A stretch of DNA of 64,000 bases from Marthasterias glacialis. Its lineage: Eukaryota > Echinodermata > Asteroidea > Forcipulatida > Asteriidae. Positions 58,801 to 64,000 of this stretch are shown here, piece after piece. Location of the stretch: contig OU452228.1 of the NCBI GenBank assembly GCA_911728455.2, forward strand, positions 19,185,224 through 19,249,223, given 5' to 3'. Numbering within the stretch: the stretch's first letter is position 1; each line of letters starts with the position of its first letter. The position numbers and the translations under genes are program-made. A model generated the notes under the pieces. It was not told the DNA's origin. It made no database searches and saw only the letters and a program-made list of their open reading frames with translations.

Positions 58801-60321
58801 CATGACCAAGATGGTGGCAGCATGATAAAGGTCTATAGACTGTGCAGGGGTTGTCCTTAACTTTTTTTAGAGTGACTGGCCAGCAGGACCAGTTAGCTTG
58901 TCATTTGACGAGTCCGTCAGTTTTATCACTGGGCCATATTTCAAATGAAATAGAGATGCTTTTCAACACTGACCTAGCCAGCCGGGCCACTTGGAGGGAA
59001 TTCTGACTGGTCAGCAGGTGTTTTGAACTAGTATTTGGCCAGTGGACCACTGTTAAGGGAGAATGCTGCTGTATAATCCTTGCCGCTGAATGCTGAGTCG
59101 TGTTAAAAAGTGGGTTTTTTGTTTTGTTTCCCTTTCATTTTGAAGCAATGTACATGGGAGCCTCAGGTTCAGAAATAAATTGTTTGTACATTACTTGACT
59201 CGCACAGTATATTACAAGGATGAGATTCCTCCAGATTTCTGGATTTTTTTCTAAATTATTGTTGTGGATTTTTTTGTTTTTTTGTAATGTCATTTACATA
59301 CATCCAGGCCCTTGTAAAGCCTTCACACAGTACTTTGAATACACCAAGGTGCTTGCCCATCTATATTTAAGCACAGAATGCTGCCATTGGTATGGGTTAT
59401 GGTGTGGTTATTAGCCACGGAACCCTCCGTCGGTGTTTCGTGGATTTTTCATTTTCATCCACTCTCATCCCTAATATTATTTTGTTCCCCTCTATTACAC
59501 TAGCTATCCCCAGGCATTGCCTTGTCACCATGAGATATTGTTTATTGTATTTTGTTATTATTAATATGATTGAAATTTGTCAACATTTTTCTTATTTTGG
59601 TTAGGCTCAATACAAAAGTAAAGAGGAAATTTTAGAAACTCAGCTTCAGGAGTTCCGTGACACAAAGACTAAGCTGCAACATACTGTACAGATGAAGAAC
59701 GATATGACGGTGAGTGTAGAGACAAAGAGAAAGAGTTCTATTGAATCATCTTGGGGCTGCATCTTTGGCTTGGTGTGGGGGGATATATTATATATGTTAA
59801 AGATGCTAAAGTCTGCTAAATTTTTGGCCGATTTAGATGTTTAAATTTCGAATAACTAGTTTTGTAGATTTGAGAAAGTTGTAAGCTTTCATTTAAAAAG
59901 ATATAGCACGAAAAAATCCGCCAATGATAAGTGGCAGTTAATAGCCATGTACAGACAATTTTGCGTGTTGCTTATTTTGTGCTTTGTCCATGGCATACAT
60001 GTATATGTAAGATTTTTGTTTGGAAACAGCATTCCCTGTCAAAATTCGTTCAGAGAAAAAAAAAAATAATAACATTTCTTTTGGCCATGCAACTTTAAGA
60101 GTGTGCTTATATGAGCTTCTGCTTGTGTCTGTTGTTTGACCTCGGCGAATTTGAGGAGTCTGTCAATCTGTTTAGTTTAATATTTAAAAGTAACGTTGGA
60201 TTTCCATTTTGTGCTCCAGACAAAGAACAAGGATGAGTTGAAGCGCATCAATCAACAGTTGAGTCGGGTAGAAGCCAGCGCTCATCGACTTCGAGAGCTG
60301 GAGGACGAACTCAAGAGAGCC
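43691..60321 (+). CDS. RAD50: RAD50 double-strand-break repair ATPase, N-terminal part (18 exons)
   Basis: SMC-like ATPase of the MRE11-RAD50-NBS1 complex, which binds DNA ends in the nucleus and tethers and processes breaks. Exons: 43691-43819, 44348-44431, 47157-47258, 47695-47757, 48319-48360, 49164-49237, 49566-49625, 50848-50893, 51748-51816, 51994-52083, 52748-52808, 53216-53293, 54720-54796, 55802-55903, 57137-57206, 58368-58468, 59605-59709, 60220-60321. All junctions are GT/AG with consistent phase, giving ~485 residues of an expected ~1,300. Visible motifs: [11 protein letters not shown] start, Walker A GQNGAGKT (Gln where vertebrates have Pro), [24 protein letters not shown] (Q-loop), [15 protein letters not shown], then a Lys/Glu-rich coiled coil. 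The zinc hook, signature motif and Walker B lie beyond the window. Confidence 0.97.
44348..44431 (+). CDS. RAD50: RAD50 exon 2
   Basis: [20 protein letters not shown] then SAFIHDPK; acceptor TTAACCAG, donor GTAAAC. Matches the conserved segment after Walker A. Confidence 0.96.
44655..44762. mobile_element. Foldback MITE, ~108 bp
   Basis: CAGAGTCTTTCTCGAAGGCT and AGCATTTGAGAAAGACTCTG are inverted arms, with TAATGGCCTCG / GAGGGCATTA outermost. In RAD50 intron 2. Confidence 0.8.
44770..47150 (+). other. RAD50 intron 2 remainder
   Basis: Mostly unremarkable. 46,640-46,720 carries a 14-base G-run followed by a minus-strand tRNA-like B-box (GGGTTCGAATCCCC) and is probably another SINE fragment. 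A GC-richer stretch at 45,780-46,080 has no recognised identity. Confidence 0.45.
47157..47258 (+). CDS. RAD50: RAD50 exon 3
   Basis: 34 codons, [20 protein letters not shown] to CVVTQK: beta-strands of the ATPase N-lobe. Confidence 0.95.
47695..47757 (+). CDS. RAD50: RAD50 exon 4
   Basis: [21 protein letters not shown] is 21 codons; it aligns with the TEFKTLEGVITR region of vertebrate RAD50. Confidence 0.94.
48319..48360 (+). CDS. RAD50: RAD50 exon 5 (42 bp)
   Basis: [14 protein letters not shown]; nearly identical to the vertebrate segment. One of the shortest coding exons here. Confidence 0.95.
48425..48950 (-). repeat. ~115-bp tandem repeat element, RAD50 copy
   Basis: Four units marked by CTGACCAT(T/C)CAAT (48,432; 48,547; 48,662; 48,776), inverse of the SLC6 copy at 3,205-3,850. 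The flank CTGTGCACAGTTGTGCCACC also matches in inverse. The RAD50 units are more uniform than the SLC6 ones. Confidence 0.85.
49164..49237 (+). CDS. RAD50: RAD50 exon 6: Q-loop
   Basis: [18 protein letters not shown] then HQEEAC and two bases of Trp. The Gln of FCHQE is the ATP-sensing Q-loop residue. Confidence 0.96.
49566..49625 (+). CDS. RAD50: RAD50 exon 7
   Basis: Completes Trp, then [19 protein letters not shown] and two bases of Arg. Conserved motif after the Q-loop. Confidence 0.96.
49721..49866. mobile_element. 146-bp MITE (ATAGATCGATCCATTAAGCC)
   Basis: ATAGATCGATCCATTAAGCC and GGCTTAATGGATCAGTCTAT inverted ends; partial relative at 16,884. Confidence 0.87.
50050..50255 (+). mobile_element. 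Non-LTR-type 3' tail fragment
   Basis: CATTGAGACGTTGTTGTGAA ... GGGCTATATAAGAACTAG followed by TTATTATTG, the same type of ending as at 4,080-4,460. Confidence 0.6.
50280..50570 (+). repeat. Dispersed repeat, partner of 56,350-56,650
   Basis: GATTCCAGACCTTCATCC, TTTTGTTGTACA and GGATTATGAGAG correspond to inverted blocks at about 56,370-56,410 (GTCTGGAATTGGG, CAAAACGAC, CGTAATCCTC). Confidence 0.6.
50848..50893 (+). CDS. RAD50: RAD50 exon 8 (46 bp)
   Basis: One base completes Arg, then [15 protein letters not shown], donor GTGAGT. Start of the ascending coiled coil. Confidence 0.95.
51748..51816 (+). CDS. RAD50: RAD50 exon 9
   Basis: [20 protein letters not shown] then AKE; heptad pattern, phase 0 both ends. 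Confidence 0.94.
51994..52083 (+). CDS. RAD50: RAD50 exon 10
   Basis: 30 codons, [18 protein letters not shown] to KELQPLV, donor GTG|GTAGGT. Coiled coil. Confidence 0.93.
52430..52505 (-). mobile_element. tRNA-like fragment, minus orientation
   Basis: On minus: GCTAGCTCAGACATCTGCTC, then GAGTTCAAATCCCACCAGAT. A-box and B-box spacing is tRNA-like, but the acceptor stem does not close, so a SINE or pseudo-tRNA is likely. Confidence 0.5.
52554..52678. repeat. Long hairpin: 50-bp perfect arms, 12-base loop
   Basis: 52,561-52,610 and 52,623-52,672 are exact inverted copies (CTTTTGAGACGATAGCGGGC ... CCGGTCCTTTTCCATTGTT); one mismatch further out the arms continue through ATGGGA/TCCCAT. Located in RAD50 intron 10. 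Perfect arms imply recent origin or strong homogenisation. Confidence 0.95.
52748..52808 (+). CDS. RAD50: RAD50 exon 11
   Basis: [20 protein letters not shown] plus one base; acceptor AAAACAG, donor GTAAGA. Confidence 0.94.
53216..53293 (+). CDS. RAD50: RAD50 exon 12
   Basis: Completes Ala, [19 protein letters not shown] to LEFIFQ plus one base. Matches the [20 protein letters not shown] stretch of vertebrates. Confidence 0.94.
53490..53575 (+). mobile_element. Retroelement 3' tail
   Basis: GCGCCATGAACGCCTTTTTG ... CGTCGCTATATAAATTGCC then (ATT)n; same ending type as the other tails. Confidence 0.6.
54720..54796 (+). CDS. RAD50: RAD50 exon 13
   Basis: Completes Gly, [19 protein letters not shown] to LYTQ, donor CAG|GTATAC. 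Confidence 0.94.
54875..54975 (+). mobile_element. tRNA-derived element
   Basis: AGACCGCCAACATTAGGGCT, GGATAGCTCAGTCGATAGAG (A-box), GTGCAAATCCGATTCC (B-box-like), then TTCGCCTTTGTTCAGCCC. The same leader occurs at 60,387 and the same A-box region at 63,314, on either side of the 41-bp satellite. Confidence 0.75.
55802..55903 (+). CDS. RAD50: RAD50 exon 14
   Basis: 34 codons, [19 protein letters not shown] to EQEHE, phase 0. Confidence 0.94.
56350..56650 (-). repeat. Dispersed repeat, inverted partner of 50.3 kb
   Basis: Shares the blocks named for 50,280-50,570 in inverse order; class unknown. Confidence 0.55.
57137..57206 (+). CDS. RAD50: RAD50 exon 15
   Basis: [20 protein letters not shown] then QFV plus one base; acceptor TTTACAG, donor GTGAGT. 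Confidence 0.94.
57505..57800 (+). repeat. Dispersed repeat, copy B
   Basis: Second plus-strand copy of the family at 13,390-13,760, with the same block order. Confidence 0.7.
57843..58194. mobile_element. Foldback element with a second TIR element nested inside
   Basis: Outer ends GTTTTACCCATATACTGATG and CATGTGTGTATAGGTAAAAC; the inner element runs from CAGGCCTTGATCTCAACCGA (about 57,995) to AAGATCGAGGCCTG (about 58,172). The right outer arm is split by the inner insertion. Confidence 0.72.
58368..58468 (+). CDS. RAD50: RAD50 exon 16
   Basis: Completes Gly, [20 protein letters not shown] to EAKESL, donor TTG|GTAACT. Aligns with the GFERGPFSERQIKNF region. Confidence 0.94.
58657..58838. 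mobile_element. 182-bp MITE (CTATAGACCTTTATCATG)
   Basis: CTATAGACCTTTATCATG and CATGATAAAGGTCTATAG are exact inverted ends; inner GGCCATCTTGAT / ACCAAGATGGTG arms also pair. Confidence 0.9.
58860..59070 (+). repeat. Dispersed repeat, copy 2 (partner at 7.66 kb)
   Basis: GACTGGCCAGCAGGACCAGT, TAGCTTGTCATTT, TGCTTTTCAACACTG, GGCCAGTGGACCACTGTTAA. Inverse-related to 7,660-7,870. Confidence 0.6.
59605..59709 (+). CDS. RAD50: RAD50 exon 17
   Basis: 35 codons, [19 protein letters not shown] to KNDMT, donor GTGAGT. Confidence 0.94.
60220..60321 (+). CDS. RAD50: RAD50 exon 18 (last in window)
   Basis: 34 codons, [19 protein letters not shown] to DELKRA, donor GTAAGA. No further exon was found to the window end. 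Confidence 0.94.
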
Positions 60322-60529
60322 GTAAGAAACTCGAACAGGAGTAGTTGTTATAATTATCAAGTATTCAAGACTCAAATAAAAAGTAGACCGCCAACATTAG
60401 GGCTAGAGCAACTGATTCGCCTAGCCATTGTAGGTTATAAGAGAGCCTCGAAGCGTGACCGCTTCGCTTATAAACCTCCCATGATAATATCGTGGTATCA
60501 TGATAGAGCATCCACTCTTTAAGTGAGGC

Positions 60530-63300
60530 TGAGTTCGTTATCGTGATACAAGACTGCCTCGCTTATAAGCTACATTGGCTATCATGATACATGACTGCCT
60601 CGCTTATAAGCTACAGTGGCTATCATGATACGTTACCACCTCGCTTATAAGCTACAGTGGCTATCATGATACGTGACCACCTCGCTTATAAGCTACAGTG
60701 GATATCATGATACATGACTGCCTCGCTTATAAGCTACAGTGGCTATCATGATACATGACTGCCTCGCTTATAAGCTACAGTGGCTATCGTGATACATGAC
60801 TGCCTCGCTTATTAAGCTACAGTGGCTATCATGATACGTGACTGCCTCGCTTATAAGCTACAGTGGCTATCATGATACGTGACCACCTCGCTTATAAGCT
60901 ACAGTGGCTATCATGATACATGACTGCCTCGCTTATAAGCTACAGTGGCTATCATGATACAAGACCACCTCACTTATAAGCTACAGTGGCTATCATGATA
61001 CAAGACTGCCTCGCTTATAAGCTACAGTGGCTATCATGATACATGACTGCCTCACTTATAAGCTACAGTGGCTATCATGATACATGACTGCCTCGCTTAT
61101 AAGCTACAGTGGCTATCATGATACATGACCACCTCGCTTATAAGCTACAGTGGCTATCATGATACATGACCACCTCACTTATAAGCTACAGTGGCTATCA
61201 TGATACGTGACTGCCTCGCTTATAAGCTACAGTGGCTATCATGATACACTGCCTCACTTATAAGTTACAGTGGATATCATGATACATGACCACCTCGCTT
61301 ATAAGCTACAGTGGCTATCATGATACAAGACTGCCTCGCTTATATGCTACAGTGGCTATCATGATACATGACTGCCTCGCTTATAAGTTACAGTGGATAT
61401 CATGATACATGACCACCTCGCTTATAAGCTACAGTGGCTATCATGATACGTGACAGCCTCGCTTATAAGCTACAGTGGCTATCATGATACAAGACTGCCT
61501 CGCTTATAAGCTACAGTGGCTATCATGATACATGACTGCCTCACTTATAAGCTACAGTGGCTATCATGATACGTGACAGCCTCGCTTATAAGCTACAGTG
61601 GCTATCATGATACAAGACTGCCTCGCTTATAAGCTACAGTGGCTATCATGATACATGACTGCCTCACTTATAAGCTACAGTGGCTATCATGATACATGAC
61701 TGCCTCGCTTATAAGCTACAGTGGCTATCATGATACAAGACTGCCTCGCTTATAAGCTACAGTGGCTATCATGATACAAGACTGCCTCGCTTATAAGCTA
61801 CAGTGGCTATCATGATACATGACCACCTCACTTATAAGCTACAGTGGCTATCATGATACAAGACTGCCTCGCTTATAAGCTACAGTGGCTATCATGATAC
61901 ATGACTGCCTCACTTATAAGCTACAGTGGCTATCATGATACATGACCACCTCGCTTATAAGCTACAGTGGCTATCATGATACATGACCACCTCGCTTATA
62001 AGCTACAGTGGCTATCATGATACATGACTGCCTCACTTATAAGCTACAGTGGCTATCATGATACATGACCACCTTGCTTGTAAGTTACAGTGGCTATCAT
62101 GATACATGACCACCTCGCTTATAAGCTACAGTGGCTATCATGATACATGACCACCTCACTTATAAGCTACAGTGGCTATCATGATACGTGACTGCCTCGC
62201 TTATAAGCTACAGTGGCTATCATGATACATGACTGCCTCGCTTATAAGCTACAGTGGCTATCATGATACATGACCGTTCGGTTTATAAGTTACAGTGGCT
62301 AGTGGAATCAGGTGGCTAGATAGCTCAGTTTGGTAGAGCGACGGAAGTTAATCCGGCTATCATGATACATGACTGCCTCACTTATAAGCTACAGTGGCTA
62401 TCATGATACATGACCACCTCGCTTATAAGCTACAGTGGCTATCATGATACGTGACAGCCTCGCTTATAAGCTACAGTGGCTATCATGATACAAGACTGCC
62501 TCGCTTATAAGCTACAGTGGCTATCATGATACATGACTGCCTCACTTATAAGCTACAGTGGCTATCATGATACGTGACAGCCTCGCTTATAAGCTACAGT
62601 GGCTATCATGATACAAGACTGCCTCGCTTATAAGCTACAGTGGCTATCATGATACATGACTGCCTCACTTATAAGCTACAGTGGCTATCATGATACATGA
62701 CTGCCTCGCTTATAAGCTACAGTGGCTATCATGATACAAGACTGCCTCGCTTATAAGCTACAGTGGCTATCATGATACAAGACTGCCTCGCTTATAAGCT
62801 ACAGTGGCTATCATGATACATGACCACCTCACTTATAAGCTACAGTGGCTATCATGATACAAGACTGCCTCGCTTATAAGCTACAGTGGCTATCATGATA
62901 CATGACTGCCTCACTTATAAGCTACAGTGGCTATCATGATACATGACCACCTCGCTTATAAGCTACAGTGGCTATCATGATACATGACCACCTCGCTTAT
63001 AAGCTACAGTGGCTATCATGATACATGACTGCCTCACTTATAAGCTACAGTGGCTATCATGATACATGACCACCTTGCTTGTAAGTTACAGTGGCTATCA
63101 TGATACATGACCACCTCGCTTATAAGCTACAGTGGCTATCATGATACATGACCACCTCACTTATAAGCTACAGTGGCTATCATGATACGTGACTGCCTCG
63201 CTTATAAGCTACAGTGGCTATCATGATACATGACTGCCTCGCTTATAAGCTACAGTGGCTATCATGATACATGACCGTTCGGTTTATAAGTTACAGTGGC
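60530..63300 (+). repeat. 41-bp satellite, roughly 65 copies
   Basis: Unit GCTTATAAGCTACAGTGG + CTATCATGATAC + A(A/T)GA(CTG/CCA)CCTC. Each unit has two small palindromes (TATCATGATA, CTTATAAG). Variable positions (ATG/GTG/AAG; CTGC/CCAC/CAGC; TCG/TCA) give each unit a signature. In RAD50 intron 18. Confidence 0.95.
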
Positions 63301-63357
63301 TAGTGGAATCAGGTGGCTAGATAGCTCAGTTTGGTAGAGCGACGGAAGTTAATCCGG
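61356..63357 (+). repeat. ~1,001-bp tandem duplication inside the satellite
   Basis: The partial tRNA-like block GGTGGCTAGATAGCTCAG occurs at 62,311 and 63,312, exactly 1,001 bp apart, and the order of unit variants before each (including the rare ACCTTGCTTGTAAGTTAC unit) is the same. The first copy stops after GTTAATCCGG and returns directly to satellite. Confidence 0.92.
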
Positions 63358-63390
63358 AGGTCGCAGGTTCAAATCCCGTTCTTGTCAATT
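63311..63390 (+). mobile_element. tRNA-like sequence
   Basis: A-box TAGCTCAGTTTGGTAGAGCG and B-box GGTTCAAATCCC at tRNA spacing. The anticodon region and acceptor stem are not convincing, and it belongs to the repeated element, so it is not called a tRNA gene. Confidence 0.55.
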
Positions 63391-63813
63391 TTTCTTTGTT
63401 CACCCTTAAACTGTATCAAGACTCATAACTCAAGACTCACTTTTGAAGGGATAATACATTGTTGTTGGTTTTTTGGAAGAGTGAATTCATTTCAACCTGT
63501 TCAGAAATTAAAATGGTGATCATGCTGTAGTAAAAAATAAAGAAAATGGGGTTTTGTTTCGTCATGGATTTTACTATGCATGCACAATACCCTTATTTTG
63601 ATCACTGCAATTGAACATTTTAAGCGATGGTGATTTTTGCTGGTCATCGAAAGCTATTTTCTCGACTTGGACACTATTTCTAATGAAACTTTTTCTCTGG
63701 AGGATTGGCCCTGTGACTAACTTTATAATCAGTCAGTGTCTAGATTAAAACTAATCTGTTTTTCCTCTAGATAGTTTCCTGTCATGTATGCTACCTTTAA
63801 ATATCTGTTTACA

Positions 63814-64000
63814 CCAGGGACCAATTTCATCGAGCTGCTTAAGCACAAAAAGTAGCTAAGCACAATAAAACCATGGTTACCAGAATAAGGTTACCAGCCA
63901 AAATACCATGTCGAATGTGCCATACGTGACTGGTATCCTGCTTATTTTTGCTCAGCAGAAAATTGTTCAGCAGTATTGTCTGCTTCAGGAGCTCTGTGAG
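63814..64000. mobile_element. MITE, right end cut by window
   Basis: Begins CAGGGACCAATTTCATCGAG-CTGCTTAAGC. GCTTCAGGAGCTCTGTGAG at the window edge looks like the start of its inverted right end. Relatives near 16.1-16.5 kb. Confidence 0.6.

Larger units (their letters stand above)
60385..63395 (+). mobile_element. tRNA-derived element split by satellite expansion
   Basis: The leader AGACCGCCAACATTAGGGCT (60,387) and the tRNA-like part GGCTAGATAGCTCAGTTTGG ... GGTCGCAGGTTCAAATCCCG (63,314-63,380) are adjacent in the undisturbed relative at 54,875. Here they are 2.9 kb apart, separated by the 41-bp array. Confidence 0.7.

Noticed and set aside
60530-63300. CRISPR-like array
   Set aside because: The repeats are contiguous with no unique spacers, and the context is a eukaryotic intron.

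Overview
This is a eukaryotic nuclear window: genes are split into short exons with GT/AG borders, introns are long and AT-rich, and there are many foldback elements, tRNA-derived SINEs, non-LTR retrotransposon pieces and minisatellites. An invertebrate deuterostome, most likely an echinoderm, fits best (exon/intron scale, RAD50 divergence, density of short TIR elements). The species cannot be fixed from the sequence alone.

Three protein-coding genes can be supported. (1) Bases 1 to about 9,450, plus strand: the 3' half of an SLC6-family Na+/Cl- coupled transporter (seven exons, TM7 to the C-terminus, about 306 residues in window, 3' UTR with AATAAA at 9437). (2) 15,161-20,584, minus strand: a six-exon gene for a ~314-residue Ser-rich, charged protein with a C-terminal coiled coil. 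None of its exons is conspicuous alone, but all five splice junctions are phase-compatible. I do not recognise the family. (3) From 43,691 to beyond the right edge, plus strand: RAD50, with 18 coding exons in the window covering the ATPase N-lobe (Walker A, Q-loop) and the first part of the long coiled coil (about 485 residues). The next exon must lie beyond the window, after a 2.8-kb minisatellite.

Between genes 2 and 3 lies what looks like one giant foldback element, about 21,511-40,456 (~19 kb). Its ends are long inverted repeats built alike: a ~120-bp unique tip, then tandem ~200-bp units, then a GC-rich 20-bp satellite. The left arm has 47 full copies of the 20-mer and the right arm only 3-4. 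The right arm is interrupted by a 926-bp element inserted at TTAA. The ~15-kb interior has no recognisable transposase, polymerase or integrase. It holds tRNA-like degenerate tandem units, a 47-bp C-rich minisatellite, several MITEs and other tandem duplications.

The RAD50 and SLC6 introns hold smaller elements: a near-perfect 50-bp-arm hairpin, two nested insertions with readable boundaries, a ~115-bp tandem repeat family present in both genes in opposite orientation, and a 41-bp satellite that has expanded inside a tRNA-derived element and carries an internal ~1-kb duplication. The three genes show no evident functional linkage. SLC6 and the minus-strand gene are tail-to-tail, and the minus-strand gene and RAD50 are head-to-head across the giant element.
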